In this document: piece after piece, positions 23,453 through 35,725 of the stretch
Layout: every line of letters starts with the position of its first letter
Numbering within the stretch: position 1 is the first letter of the stretch
Notes under the pieces: model-generated
Database searches by the model: none
The model's input: only the letters and a program-made list of their open reading frames with translations
Told to the model about the DNA's origin: nothing
Program-made: the position numbers and the translations under genes
NCBI GenBank assembly: GCA_029962745.1
Contig: CM057161.1
Location: 6,132,315 to 6,196,314 of the forward strand
Direction: 5' to 3'
Length of the DNA stretch: 64,000 bases
Origin: Echinometra lucunter
Lineage: Eukaryota; Echinodermata; Echinoidea; Camarodonta; Echinometridae

Positions 23453-25882
23453 TCCCTCTCACTATCCCCCTTCCCCTATCACTTTCTCTCCCTCTTTCTC
23501 TGGTTCGTTTCTTCATCAGCTCTCTTATAAAACTGTCTTTTTGCCAATGGGCCAAACATCTCGACGAGTAACTTGAAACGGAAATGTATACGTACTTTTA
23601 ACTTGTGGTCATCTTTATCTGTCTCCGTGCAATCGATTTCTTTCACAATCGAGTGGCTAACTCGGAGTTCTAAAGTTATATCCTTATTTGCACCATTCTC
23701 CTGTGTTAATCTTTAATGATTAAAGAACAATTTAAAGGAAGAGGATCCCTTTCGCTGCTCCAAAAATCAACTTACCTTCACAGCTTGTCATATTGTAGAG
23801 GTACTGTAGATAGCCAAATTAAACTTTTTATTTGGGAGGAAAAGTGAAAAATAGATTTTAATTCAATTAACATGATTAATGAAGCGTCTACAAACAAATT
23901 ATTAGTAGGGCGGCATGCCAGAAACCGTAGCCTTGTGAAGGGAAATGCTTTCCGATTCAATGATGTACATGTCCGGGAATATCCTAGTGAACATACATAC
24001 AGTGTTATGCGCAACAGATGACACTCATCTACTCGACGTTTGAATTCAAACTGTCGTAACGGTTCAAAGGGTTCAAAGGCTATGGGAATAGTTTTTCATT
24101 TGTTACAAAAAAAATGCAAAGCCTATGAATATGATATTTCATGCACATGATCAGTACACTGTATGACCCTCGTATTCAGGTTTCCAAACATTTACAAATG
24201 GGATCCGTTACCTTTAAAAGAAATATATCACGCCTTCAGCGTAAAATTGAAAAAGATACTGTACATGCATATTTTTCATGCAAAAAGTCAATAAAGGTGT
24301 TAGCTTGGCCATTCATATGGATCAAGTTTTCTATTTTGTATAGTAGAAACCAACATGCTCAAGTCCAGTAATATTTTAAATCAAAGCTTTAAAAAAACAG
24401 ATCAGCGAAAATTCTGAAGGGAAATCAGCCAAAGAATAAGAAAGTTAAGCCTATATGACATTTTCTGTGTTTTGACACTACCATAGCTAGGTGATATAAT
24501 TTGTGCACAACTGTCAATATGTTTTGTACACCACACCGAATTTCGTATATTCTTCCTTTTCTTGAAGACCACATGTTTTCATTGTCTTTATCCCAAAATT
24601 TTGTGAAGAAAACACTACTACATCATATAGGCCTATCTTGAGTTTGGCTTAAGATAATGTGCAAATCTTAAGCAAAATAAAAATGTTTAATTATGTGTTT
24701 ACAAAACATATTGAGAGTTTTCCACAAAATGATGCCATCAGTAGCTATGGCCCCGTTTCAAAAGATGTGATATAGAAATATTCATTTTGCCATAGCTTTC
24801 TGATTTGGTTTTGTCCTTTCTTTCCTTTTCTTCTCTTGATCATCATGGGCAGCATCATGATGTATTCCAATTACTCTCAGGTTGCAGATTAGTGACACGT
24901 AGAGAAAGGTATGATGGAAACAGACGGTGCAGAACACGGCGTGAGAGTGAAAGCAAAAAATAGATAAATAATAATAGTAATAATAGATAAAAGATTACAC
25001 TGTCCACCTCAACGCATTTTCCTGTAACATTTAAACATTTCGAACATGCCCTTGCTCAAAGCCCTCATAAATTTTCTTCCACCTCTCAGACTGTCATTCT
25101 CTCTCCCTCTCTCTCTTTCTCTTCAGTGCTCTTTTTTGCTCTTTCTCACACACTTACAAAATACACACAACTTAGCTGTTCATTCTATGATTCTTTCCTC
25201 ATGTTCCATTTCATTACACTGAGAAATGTATAACATAATGGCGAAATACGAGAGGATTATATTACGTTCATAAATAATCTTCAATGACGCATGTATTATT
25301 CTCACAACTATATCATTTTCCTGTGACGACATAATGAAAAGGAAAGATTTTATTTCATACCACAAATACCATGCCTATCAATCTCTTCAGTTCTTATAAT
25401 TATAAGAATATTTAAGGTTTGTGGTATGAAAAACAAATTTCTTATAATGTGTATTTAAAAAATAATGGTGTCTGTATGATTTATTAGCTTAATGAAATTA
25501 TGCATTTATTTAAAGGATTACAAGCACCTCTTGAACATAAATCATTAATGACACTATAGCAAAATGGCATAAATGAAAGGTGCTTTGCACAAATGAAGTG
25601 CTGTGGTCTGAATTAATTACTGGTACAGACAGATTTTATGGCATGATTTCTCAAAATTAAATGAAAAATATGGTTTCACATGTAATGCATTTCAAGAATA
25701 TAAATGAAGGTAATTTTGACATGATTCAACTTTACAATGTTAAAACAATGGAGTTTTAGGGTCATAGATTCTACTTGAAAGTGTAATGTCTTTTAGAACT
25801 ATTTCAGAATTACATCGCCTGTTCATTTCTAAATTTAAAAAAAAAACACTTGCACACTTTTCTATTGAGATGCCTATATGCA
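22068..25882. other. Gene-free stretch (about 3.8 kb)
   Basis: AT-rich non-coding DNA with GA-rich (22325-22385) and CT-rich tracts. Open frames here are low-complexity or lack domains. Confidence 0.55.
23396..23458. repeat. (GA)n/(CT)n microsatellite
   Basis: A short GAGAGA run is followed directly by about 35 bases of CT repeat and then CCCT-rich sequence; the two strand phases face each other. Confidence 0.9.
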
Positions 25883-26035
25883 TGTTCATTTATTTGACAT
25901 AAAAGAGCAATGTAGATAAAATGCCTTGCTTAGGGGATGGAGTCTAATGGGGCATAAGTGTCGCGCCGGGGATCGAACCCTCGACTCTCGCGTCTCCAGT
26001 CAAGCGCCTTAAACCACTCGACCACTGCACCTCTG
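25883..26035 (-). mobile_element. tRNA-derived SINE (family A), copy 2
   Basis: Minus-strand head at about 25958-26032 with GTGGTCGAGTGGTTTAAGGC and GGTTCGATCCC. Tail contains GGCATTTTATCTACATTGC. Parallel to 18555-18705 along its length. Confidence 0.78.
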
Positions 26036-26350
26036 CTATTCATTTCTATAAAATGCACTATTGCAAAACAAAGTCGAGTACACCGACCATGAAAGGTACT
26101 ATTTTTAGTTCACTGAAGTCTAAACGCCCTCATGTTTCATTTAAAATGAGTTCCTCGCAGAGCCCAAATAAGCAAAGCCCAAGCTAAGCCCAAGTCCAAG
26201 GGCAATGGAGACAAGGCCAGCAAGATTATGAATATGATTTGGAATTTATCTAACCCTTAGACTCCATCCAGATATTACTTGTTAGATTTAACAAATAACA
26301 GTTTTAATGCTGGATCCCATGACAAACATTCTGCCTCCCCCTTTCTGCGA
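26036..26350. other. Gene-free stretch
   Basis: Non-coding DNA with a short AAGCCCAAG-type repeat near 26175-26205. Nothing else recognised. Confidence 0.5.
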
Positions 26351-26555
26351 CTTACCTGATCGCTGTTCCGGCCAGAGACGTCTGTGATGGCTTCGTCGTC
26401 GCTAGCACATGTAGCAAGCTAGTGGCTGGCCTTGTGGTGTCTTGCAGAATTCGTGTTGCTAGATCGAAAATCCAGCTGTTACCCTCCCCAGCGCTACGGG
26501 CCGGCAAGGAATGGGCTGCGCTGTCATGGCTGGAGTGCAAAAGCAGCTGAATTCT
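26351..26555 (-). other. Candidate exon of an unidentified minus-strand gene
   Basis: A GC-rich island in AT-rich surroundings ends, on the minus strand, in a strong splice donor: GCGATCAG followed by GTAAGTCGC (intron side 26357 downward). One minus-strand frame stays open for about 62 codons into the donor but starts without an ATG. The first ATG on this strand gives only a short frame. It may be a first (5' UTR) exon or an internal coding exon. No domain is recognisable and no partner exon was found downstream on the minus strand. Confidence 0.3.
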
Positions 26556-27424
26556 ACTTTATTGAGAATAATTATCGAGTGCGATCGAGTGAAATTAGAG
26601 AACGGGGATAATCGAATCAGTCCCAAAAAATGCTTAATTGTTTTATGTGATCGTTAATTGAAAACCGATACCCTGTATCACCCTTTTAAACTTTATTTTT
26701 AGCATCGATAAATGACGTTTATCATTATAAAGATGCTGTGATCGAACGTAATCGCAGCAATAACAGGAATAAAGAGTATCGGGGCAAATGTCAATGTATA
26801 TCTGTAATTATTTTGATCGTAGTGATTTGTGAGATCGTTTTTGACATGCTTAATTCTAGAGATCGGTGAAATCGCTTCTGACGCTTTAGTTTAATGGCTA
26901 TAATCGGCTATATGAGCGATATCAGAGGTATTAGGTGTTTTAAAAAAAAACATTTGATACTTTTGATCTTTAATAACTCAAAAGTTAAAACTTGTTACAG
27001 ACTAAGGTTTTCACAATGTAAAGTTGAAGGATGTCAAATTGACTGGGACTAGGTTTTGTGGATTTTTTCATTAATATTCATAAATTAATGCTATGAATAT
27101 TGAATTAGATTTCACTTTTTGAAAAATTGAGGCCAAAACAAAATGTGTCAGTAATGAATTCAGAAAGCAATTGGGTTGAAATTAAGGACATTTGTTATTG
27201 CGAGTGTTTGACGAAACATTAGAGGCAAATTTCCTTACACGAGTTAACACTACTAAACAAATGTGCTCACTAGATGGCAGTAATCTGCCTTGCTCGAGGA
27301 GAACCATTGGGTAGGAGGCATAGACATGCCGTCTCTGTACCCCTAACAAGAATACCTTTAAACAACTTACCGAAGAGAAGAAGAGAATGTGACCTGTAAA
27401 AGGGGGGGGGGGGGAATTGGTCGT
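26556..27424. other. Gene-free stretch
   Basis: AT-rich with several GATCG-containing segments (26580-26930). A G run lies at 27403-27413. No gene seen. Confidence 0.5.
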
Positions 27425-27678
27425 CGTGAGAAATAATGATAATAATTAAAATAATAATTTTGTTTACCCAGGGAATTCATCAGCATAACTGTTGTTCTTC
27501 CTTCGGGCCCTGCAATTATTATTACCCAGCTATTGGCAAGTACCCATTTACCCCTTGGTGGAGAGTGGCAAATGTGGATTAATGTCTTGCCAAAAGACGT
27601 TCACTGACGGGCAGGGATTCGAACCCTCAACTCTTAGATTGAGAGTCAAGTAAATGAACCACTATACCACGGCACCTC
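27425..27678 (-). mobile_element. tRNA-derived SINE (family C)
   Basis: Minus-strand tRNA-like head at 27604-27676 with CCGTGGTATAGTGGTTC (A box) and GGGTTCGAATCCC (B box). A body follows with AATCCACATTTGCCACTCTC and a 3' ATT-rich tail (27431-27465), typical of a SINE end. Confidence 0.75.
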
Positions 27679-30039
27679 CAGACAAGTCAAGCGTGCATTT
27701 TGTGCAAGTGCCGACTATAATAGAGAGGGAGGGCAGTTGTGGGCCATTTACTGTTTACTGAGGAATAGGTCTCCTCCCCTTTCCCCCTTTCGGAATCGCA
27801 TAGGTAAGTGCAGTGTGTGTCCCATACGTTGCAAACTAGTACTGGTATTGTAGTAGGATATTTTAAACATCAGTTGGTATGAAACATCATTTTATTTGAT
27901 TATGTCTGGTCTAAGCTCCACCAGGGGCTATCATAAACTTGGTAATAAGATATCAAAGTTTGGTAGATGTGATCTGTAACTTATAGGACTCAAAATAGAT
28001 TTTGACTTGCCATTAAAAAAATATCATGACGCACCCACCCCCCTCCAAAAGAAGGGAAAAAAGAAAACAAAAGTAATAGAGGGAATCCCATGACAGAATA
28101 CGTGCTATTTTTGTTATGTTATGCCGTCAATTCCTATTCTCTGTTTAAATTGAAATCACTTGAAGAGCGAGTCACAGATAGATTGGTTGTCAGTTTGTAT
28201 TTCGTCTGGGAGTGTATGATCGTTTGGCCAAAACCTGAGACATGTGAGATGCAGCTTTGTCGCTTCTTCCGATTTTTTCCCTGCTTTTCAGACTCCCAAT
28301 AACAGTCGTGTGTGTCGGAGAGGTGTAATATGACTTGGTGGATAAAAAGATATTTCGCTGAAAACATTAATGAACGTCTAGTGTATAAGAAGAACAGTTT
28401 GGTAATCAATTACCTTAAAAAGCAAAAACACGACTACCTAGCTGCAATCACTGCATGCCTCTCCCCATCCAAAAAGCAAACAAGTACGCAAATAAAAGGA
28501 ATGAAAAAAAGAATCATTGCCATTACGACCGGTATTTGTTTGTTTATTTTGGGGTTTTTTTTATTAATGAACATGAAATAACTGTGATTACAAAAATTCC
28601 CAGTTCCTTCACCCCAAACGATGATGAGGTCGTCTTTGTATAAATCGAAAACTGTTTACGTCATCATGGGGTGATGACGTTGAAATGAGAGATAGAGGTA
28701 GACGAGGAAGGATATGATGACAAAAGGCGACATTGGAAAAAATGCTCTGGGGGTATTGCGAGGTCTTTTGAAAATAGTTGCATTCCCTCCCTCGTCCTTC
28801 CATCCACCCACTACATTTGCAATTTTGAAGGCTGTATTTTGTCCTCTTCCTGATTGGTGAACTCGAGGGGAAAACTTGTCTGCGGATTAATATTTCATCA
28901 GACGACCGCCGCCCCCATCCGTAGCCCCTTTTGAAATTCTAAGCGTTCTGTCAATGCCCGAGATGGCATAAATGAGGATTATCAGGATCATTCGATCTCA
29001 AGGCCCTCACATTCAGCCGTTCTCCTGGCATTAATCTGCCTTGAGAAAACTTGCAAAAGAAATCCACCAGAATGACATCTCTAAATTTAAGCACTTCAAT
29101 CCGACTCCATAGACAGAATGCATGCATTGCTAATGAAATGTAGGTGGACATTCCCCAGTCTAGACACCTACTAGATGAATCCTTGTCCTACTGTCTCCGG
29201 TCTTTCTCCAGATTTCGGCTATTTCTCCGCCATTCAATGGTCGCGGTTTGGGTAGGGAAGGAGCATATAGCTATGTGGAAAGGAGATTTCAAAGTCAAAT
29301 GAAAAGAAGAAAGAAATAGAAATACATAACGATAACAAAAATATTCAGACGGAAAGGTACATCAAAACAAAACAAACATAACAGGAAGCATAAAAAGACA
29401 GCACCAGAAAGAAAGAATGGGAAAAATGAGAAATAGTAAGAAAAAAGAGAGGTAGACAGACATACAAACAGATAAATAAATAAAAAGAAAAGGAATTATT
29501 CGAAGCTGAAATTGTAAGATATGAAGAAACGTTGTATTTTTCTTTCAGTTGTCGAGTCAAATTCATTCTGTCATCTGATCTTTGCTGGAACGGAGCTCCG
29601 CGGGGACACCACGCGTCTTTACAGAATGGTGAAAATGTCGTGAGAAAAATGCCAGAGAATTTCTCATCTTGTTAGTGAGGAGTTAGTTCGGCCCATGGCA
29701 GATGTATGTTAATTTAAACTTGACTAACTTCGGGTAGAACATTCTGAAGGTTACAAGGCTTCATCTAGTCTAGTACATTGGGGAAAAAAACCTCAGTCTC
29801 GCTCAGAGCTGTCCTCTTCCCTTCAGTAAAGGCTGCTTTATCGCATCCACTTTGGAGGTTCACAATATTTTTCGTTAAAAGGTTTCCTTTAGCAGGTGAA
29901 TTTTAGTAAACTATCATATTGCGTAAAGAAAACAATGTGCATTAAAAAAAAAAAGAATGATTATTATGCCTTAAGTTTTTATCTCATGAGAAGTCTACTG
30001 GTCCGAAAATCTATTTGGATTCTCCCACCCCCTCCCTTT

Positions 30040-30108
30040 CTCTCTCTCTCTCTCTCTCTCTGCTCTCTCTGCCTCTCGCACCCCCCCTCTCTCTCTTTCT
30101 CGTTTGCT

Positions 30109-30155
<47 letters not shown>
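30040..30155. repeat. (CT)n-rich microsatellite
   Basis: Two CT blocks (30040-30070 and 30110-30155) separated by C-rich sequence. Confidence 0.9.
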
Positions 30156-30156
<1 letters not shown>

Positions 30157-31107
30157 CCCACCTCTTTTTGCCGTCTCCCTTTCTTCTCTCTCCCCCTCGT
30201 TCCACACGGATAGACAGGTAAATAACTTTCTTATTGACAGAGAATCGTTCTGTTTAGCTTGATTCTTCCAAATAAAATTATTTTGTTGTCGGTTGTCACA
30301 CTTCGATTGGAATCCCTTACTGGTGAAGGGTAATTTATCACGTAGGACACGTATGGGTAAATCAATTTACACCCGAGAGAGGTTTAGGGCGGCACTTGAT
30401 GTGAAGTTGACAGGCTTCTGATAAATACGATATATTTTCGTATGACCTTGTGACGTAAAGAAATGCACCTATCAAAGCGGATCCGCCTTCCCTTACATCT
30501 CTTAGGATTTACCTCTCTCTTTCCATCTACGTTTTTCCATATTTCTTTCTCTTTCTATTTTCTCCACATGTCTCTTTCCATACATTGTCTTCAGACCCCT
30601 TTTCTTTGTCTCTTTGTCTCTTGCCCTTCTCATCTTTCTTTCATCACCTCTGCTTTTCGTCTCCATATTGTTTCATACATCAATAAAATATGTGTGCGCG
30701 TGTGTGTGTTTTCCCTATCGCCGTGTCTTCCTTCTATCCCACCCCCCCCCCCCCCACTCCCTCTCTCGTGGCTCTCTGTTCTCTAGTTTTTTCTTGCACA
30801 AACCCAATCTTCCTTACCCTCCACAATAGATCTAGTCGAAAGTTGGTATCCTTATTCATCATGCTCATATCTCTTGTAATGTATGTCGTATTTTTCGCAA
30901 GTTGCTTCTGTCGGGGGGGGGGGGGGGGCGTCCCAGCGAAAAGAAGGAGCATCCCACCCTTCATCCTCCCCCTTTCTTCCCCTCCCCCTCATTTTCAGTT
31001 AGCTTTGAAACAACCGTCTTTTACTTCGTGTCTTGTTTGCCTTTTAATATTACACAATTTAAAAATAATGATAATCGCAAATACATTTTGCTTCCACAGG
31101 CTCTCTC

Positions 31108-31180
31108 ACGCTCTCTCTCTCTCTCTCTCTCCTTCTCTCTCTCTCTCCTTACTTCCTTCCCTCTCTCTCTCTCTCTTTTT
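31108..31180. repeat. (CT)n-rich microsatellite
   Basis: CT repeats interrupted by short TT and CC steps. Confidence 0.88.
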
Positions 31181-31785
31181 TTCTCCCATTCTTTCCTTCC
31201 CCTTGCCCAATCTTCGGTTTCACCCATGTTTGAACGATGTATTTCCCAACTGTCTTTTTTGAAGTTCACCCTTAATTTACAGCATCTGTAAAGGTGTAAG
31301 AAATGAACAGAAATATAAAGAAAAAAATATATACAAAAAGATGGAGGAGCAAAAGTCGGCAAGTGAAATCGTAAGTTGGTTTTACAGGTGAAAAGACACG
31401 TAGGTCATAATTCATTGGGGAGTTGCCCCCGGCACGTACTTTTCGACTTACCGTTGACACTCACTCAGTCACAGCTGCCGCGAGAGTCAGAGAACATTTG
31501 GAGTGACACCAACGACAGAAAAAAGCGTGTCGAGTTCAATCACAGTCGACAAAAGCTATCTCAAAGGTTTGTTTTTGTGTCATTTGATTTTACTTTTTCC
31601 GATATATTTGAAATGCTGTTGTGTCAAACGCAAACTCAACACTAACTCTATGTATTTTCGAAAACTTTGCTACACCTTATTGCATTCAGATAAAAAACAA
31701 TGGCATTGGTGAACCAGGGCGATAAGTCCCGGTGTTGTGACTCCGTATTCAAAGGTGTAACCATGATCGTTCGGCAACCCAGAAT

Positions 31786-32080
31786 TTGACCCCTATTTCG
31801 CGGTGTTTCAAGTACATTTTCAGCCATTTTTACCCCTATTTGGCACAAAACTGGTACAAATTTGCCTTTAAAAAACACCCTTATTTTTTGCATTCCAAGT
31901 ACACTTTTTGCAAACAAGGACCAGAAAAAAACTTTTTTTTTTCAATTTCGAGTAGAGGTCTACAAGCTCAAAAACACCCTTTTTTAAATTTCGTGTACAA
32001 GCTCATGAAACAACCTTTTTTTTTCGAAATCGCGAACATGCTCAAAAAGACCCCCTTTTAACTCGAAATTTCGAACGATC
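31786..32080. repeat. Degenerate tandem repeat, about 45-60 bp period
   Basis: Units of the type AAAACACCCTTTTTT followed by a TTCG-containing segment and ACAAGCTCA recur at about 31870, 31930, 31970, 32010 and 32045 with many substitutions. No conserved reading frame. Confidence 0.55.
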
Positions 32081-33511
32081 ATGCGTACACGAAGTAAATA
32101 CAGAGTAAAAACACCGGGCCCCAAAAATAATAGTAAAAAAAGATAGATGAAATAATAAATAAATGAATTCTGGTAATAAAAAAAAAATCGTATTCCCACA
32201 GAAGTAAATAAGCTTACAGTGAATGTCCAATACTTAGAAAATAATCACAAAGACAACATCCGTTCAAGGCAATGGTTGATCCATGATTTTGTAAAAGAGG
32301 GGCACATTTTCAAGCACATTTCTAACAAACAAGAAGGAAAACGAAGTTCTAGAACATATCTCTAAAATGGGGACAAATTCTAGGGGTTTGGTCACTAAGG
32401 TTTCACAAACAGAGGTACGGCCCGTTTGTGCCCCCCCCCCCCCCCCCATTCCGCTTCTGGCAGCAGTATGAATAAATTTGAGTAGTCTCGTCTAACACGA
32501 GGTCTTTCGAACGTGAGTTACGATTTTGTAGTTAATTTTATTTACAACATTTAGTTTGTTTTATACTGTCCTACTTTAGATCGAATGATAAGGAGTTCAT
32601 AACCATGCAGTTTAAGTCAATCACTCTCAAATTACATCCCCAGATATCAAGACAAACTTTAGCGTCCTGCACAGGTCAAATGACGTCAATGCCTTATTGG
32701 GATATGTTCATTATCCATTGCCATTAGAAATATAATTATAGAAATAGATATATAATGCCCATATCATACATTGCCAATATAGAAACAGATATAATGCCCA
32801 CATTAGTGTCTTCATAAAAAGCAAAAATACAGTCTGGTCTCAGACCAGGAAATCAATACATACTGTAAAAAATAAATATTTTTATCTGTGTAATGATGGA
32901 TAATAGAACTATGTTCCGAGATTGCAAGAGAATCAAAATAATGATGACATTTGACTTTCACGGTCAGAAATGGAGGGAAAATGTTAAAAGGATTTGTTAA
33001 GGCAACGTTTTCTGTCGTATAAAACTATACATGTGATATTCCTTGAAAGGATTTGATGATCTCCAAACATATAATCATGGTTCTCGTCAGTACGTAACAC
33101 CCATGGTTCCAATACCATGCGTAAAGGGTTCCAGACAAGGAAGAACCATGTGTGAAATTGCTGCACCATGCGTGGCAACAAGGGTACAAAAAATATTGGA
33201 GTATATATTCCTAACAATAATGATAAATGTCACAGATTGTTTTGCTTTTTGGCAATGTATTTTTAATCTTATGCCATTAGTAGACAACTCCTGCTTATCA
33301 AGAAGTATTTTTCATCCTTTTACTATAGCATATACTGCTGCCACACCTAACTTTAGGTGTTATTCCATAAAACTTCCGAAACTTTGCGCAAAGTGGAATC
33401 GTGTGTGGATTTTTTTCTAGTGAGAACCCGGCATATATCCAACCCTTTCAGTTGGTAACTCTGTGCTTTGGGAAGATAGGATACTATTATAATATAATTT
33501 CCTGCATCGCT
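32081..33511. other. Gene-free stretch, likely 3' flank of the ASB-like gene
   Basis: AT-rich DNA with a C run at 32430-32447. On the minus strand it lies downstream of the ASB-like stop codon and may hold its 3' UTR. A reverse-complemented AATAAA occurs near 32537, but a UTR that long is unproven. Confidence 0.45.
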
Positions 33512-34915
33512 TTAATATGCCCGGTAAATCAAATACGCTTGCAAGATGACCGGCACCTGCAATTCTTTCACTGCTTCCGGGAGGTTTCTCTTTCCCAGTT
33601 CTTTCCTAATGACTCGTCTGCACGCCTGGCGCAACGACATCGGGTTCGTAGCTCTGGCAAAAACCTCCTGGAATTCTGCGGTCTTGTATTCATCAGCCAT
33701 CTTTCCTTCAGGGTCAAGAAGCTTCGTATCAAGGGACGCTTCGAGCAACAGGTAACGTGTTTGCTTCATTCTCGACAGAGACGGTAACATTTTGAGAACG
33801 CTGAACGGGTCATGCTGGCAATTGCTTACGGTGATCCGCGCACCATAATCAAGAAGGCGTAAGATTTGCTGCACGCATAACTCGTCCCGGTCTCTCACTA
33901 TGACATTGGGTCCATCTCCGCCATCACTGTTGTTGTTGATATCCTCGTTGGTCTCTTGCCAGTGGGAAAGCAGACATTTAGCGGGTGTTTCGTGGAGCGA
34001 TGTTGTCGAGTTGACGAAGGCGCCGTTTTCGAGGAGTAGTTCGATCATTTCTGGACTGGCACCAGCTCCACACGCTCTGTGAAGCGGATGATACCGTAAC
34101 GTGTTGCGCGCAGTCAAAATGGCGCCGTGATCAATGAGTAATTTTGCGATTTCGATGTACCCTCGCGCAGCGACGTGATGCAGTGGTGTATTGCGATGTT
34201 CGTCCTTGCAATTTGGATCAGCGCCGTAGAGTAGCAACAGCTCGACGATACTTTTACAGGGGGAGAACACGGCCAACTGTAACGCGGTCTTGCCCTGCAA
34301 TTCAGGCACGTTGGTCTTTGTGGATACGTCCGGATCTGCACCATTTTTGAGGAGTATGTACACGTAGAGTTTATTACGCGCTCTCGTCGCGTGATGTAGC
34401 GGTACGAATCCTTGGGTGTCCCTAGCGTCCGGATCGGCACCATAGCTTAGCAGCAACTCCAGGCAGTCTGAATATATCCCCGGTAAGGCGTGAATCTCAT
34501 AGCCAATAGTCTTGTAGAACGTATTCGGTTCCGCACCATGTTGCAGCAGTACCTCTGAAGTGTTAAAGTGGCCCTTCTGCAAGGCATGGTGAAGTGGCGC
34601 ACACCCGAGAGAGTCCGGTGCGTCGATTTGCGCGCCGAGCGTAATCAGTTCATTCGCCATGTCCGCTCTGTTGTAGCGCGCGGCAATGTGTAATGGTGTG
34701 AATCCGCATTGGTCTCTTGCGTTAATATCACAACCATGGCTGAGAAAGAGCTTGACGCAATCGAGTCTGTCTTTGAAGACAGAATGATGGATTGCACGTA
34801 ATCTGAGCTCACCCACGGACTCGTCCACGTCGATGTTGTATTCGTTGATTAGATGTTTGATCTCTTCCGTCGTTGAGCCTTCGTTTATTGCATCGATGAC
34901 GTCCTGAATAGACAT
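33512..34915 (-). CDS. Ankyrin-repeat and SOCS-box protein (ASB-like), terminal coding exon
   Basis: ASB proteins are substrate receptors of Cullin-5/Elongin-B/C ubiquitin ligases: ankyrin repeats bind the target and the SOCS box recruits the ligase. From the ATG at 34915 the frame encodes 467 residues. Eight or nine ankyrin repeats span about residues 35-370, with good examples in GFTPLHIAARYNRADMANE, NTPLHHVAARGYIEIAKLL and GADPNCKD-type turns. The ninth is interrupted by an Asn/Asp/Gly-rich insert. A SOCS box forms the C-terminus (about 425-467): SLRQACRRVI fits the Elongin BC-box pattern, and LQVPVILQAYLIY corresponds to the Cul5 box, with Gln in place of the first Pro of the usual LPxP. 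On the minus strand CCCTTCTTATTAG (a good splice acceptor) ends 12 bases before the ATG, so at least one upstream non-coding exon is expected. The family is firm; the ASB subtype is not assigned. Confidence 0.93.
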   Translation of the reverse strand: MSIQDVIDAINEGSTTEEIKHLINEYNIDVDESVGELRLRAIHHSVFKDRLDCVKLFLSHGCDINARDQCGFTPLHIAARYNRADMANELITLGAQIDAPDSLGCAPLHHALQKGHFNTSEVLLQHGAEPNTFYKTIGYEIHALPGIYSDCLELLLSYGADPDARDTQGFVPLHHATRARNKLYVYILLKNGADPDVSTKTNVPELQGKTALQLAVFSPCKSIVELLLLYGADPNCKDEHRNTPLHHVAARGYIEIAKLLIDHGAILTARNTLRYHPLHRACGAGASPEMIELLLENGAFVNSTTSLHETPAKCLLSHWQETNEDINNNSDGGDGPNVIVRDRDELCVQQILRLLDYGARITVSNCQHDPFSVLKMLPSLSRMKQTRYLLLEASLDTKLLDPEGKMADEYKTAEFQEVFARATNPMSLRQACRRVIRKELGKRNLPEAVKELQVPVILQAYLIYRAY

Positions 34916-34927
34916 CGTAGTGATGGA

Positions 34928-34946
34928 CCTAATAAGAAGGGAAACC
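34928..34946 (-). other. Splice acceptor before the ASB-like ATG
   Basis: Minus-strand TTGGTTTCCCTTCTTATTAG is a pyrimidine-rich tract ending in AG, 12 bases upstream of ATG 34915. The reading frame stays open through it from a TTG, but this is better read as intron. Confidence 0.6.
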
Positions 34947-35286
34947 AAAATGACAATAAGCAGATCCCTTGTTTATTTCTTTCTTTTTAAAAGATGGTAT
35001 GAAAAATAAATTTGGATTTGAATCCTGGACTACTGACTGTGAGACAACAGCTGTATACCACACAGTCATTATTCCTCCATGGGTTTATACACTTTTAGGG
35101 AAATCAATTTTCTAATTTTATTTTATTTCCGTCTTTTCCCTTATTTTTTTTTTCTTTGCAGTACCGTACATCCTTGCAAACTCTAAAACCCTCCCATAGA
35201 TTTTTTTCTGACTTGTTTGTCATTCTCTGGTATGAGCAAAAATCACTTGTAATGAAAAGAGGGGACATAGAAAAAAAAAAACATTT
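34947..35286. other. Gene-free stretch (probable intron of the ASB-like gene)
   Basis: AT-rich, T-run containing sequence upstream of the acceptor on the minus strand. No upstream exon identified. Confidence 0.45.
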
Positions 35287-35725
35287 TTTTAAAGTTCCAT
35301 AAAAACCGGTTACGAAAATGAGAAAGTTTTGAAATTTTGAAAAGTCTCAATTTACTTTCTATGGCGATCCTCAGATTGGCAATGTTGCTTCAAAATGGCA
35401 GGTTTAGAAGGACAAATGTCAATTTGTTTGCACCCAAAATTTCATTTTTTTTCTCCATTATCTCTAAAGATGCTGCTTGTATCTTTGTGAACTCACCATT
35501 ATGTTGTGTCAAATACATTTTCCCACGATATATCTTGAACTAAGGAGACAAGCTGTACCTTAGCTCAAGATGGAGAAAATATGAAATTTTGTACACAAAA
35601 CATATTGAGAGAGTTGTTCTGTTTAACCTGCCATTTTGAAGCAACATTGCCAATTTGATGATCACCATAGAAAGTAAATTGATACTTTTCAAACTTTCAT
35701 AACCATTTTTGATGGAAGTTTTCTT
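35287..35725. mobile_element. Foldback MITE (about 440 bp)
   Basis: The left arm (about 35325-35405) has TCAATTTACTTTCTATGGCG, TTGGCAATGTTGCTTCAAAA and TGGCAGGTT. The right arm (35625-35705) has the reverse complement of these in reverse order. Outer segments (AACCGGTTACG...GAAAGTTTT and AAACTTTCATAACC) extend the pairing. Non-coding. Confidence 0.78.

Larger units (their letters stand above)
27679..31785. other. Gene-free stretch with much low-complexity sequence
   Basis: AT-rich DNA followed from about 30000 by pyrimidine-rich tracts and G/C homopolymers (30739-30755, 30913-30930). The long open frames at 29.9-31.3 kb are artefacts of dinucleotide repeats. No gene supported. Confidence 0.55.

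Noticed and set aside
27604..27676. Possible tRNA gene (minus strand)
   Set aside because: tRNA-like head followed by a SINE body and an ATT-rich tail.
29896..31362. Several overlapping frames of 100-190 codons on both strands
   Set aside because: They are translations of CT/GA dinucleotide and C-run sequence (Ser/Leu or Arg/Glu runs).
34916..34948. Eleven-codon N-terminal extension of the ASB-like frame
   Set aside because: It would start at TTG and runs through a splice acceptor; the ATG at 34915 is preferred.
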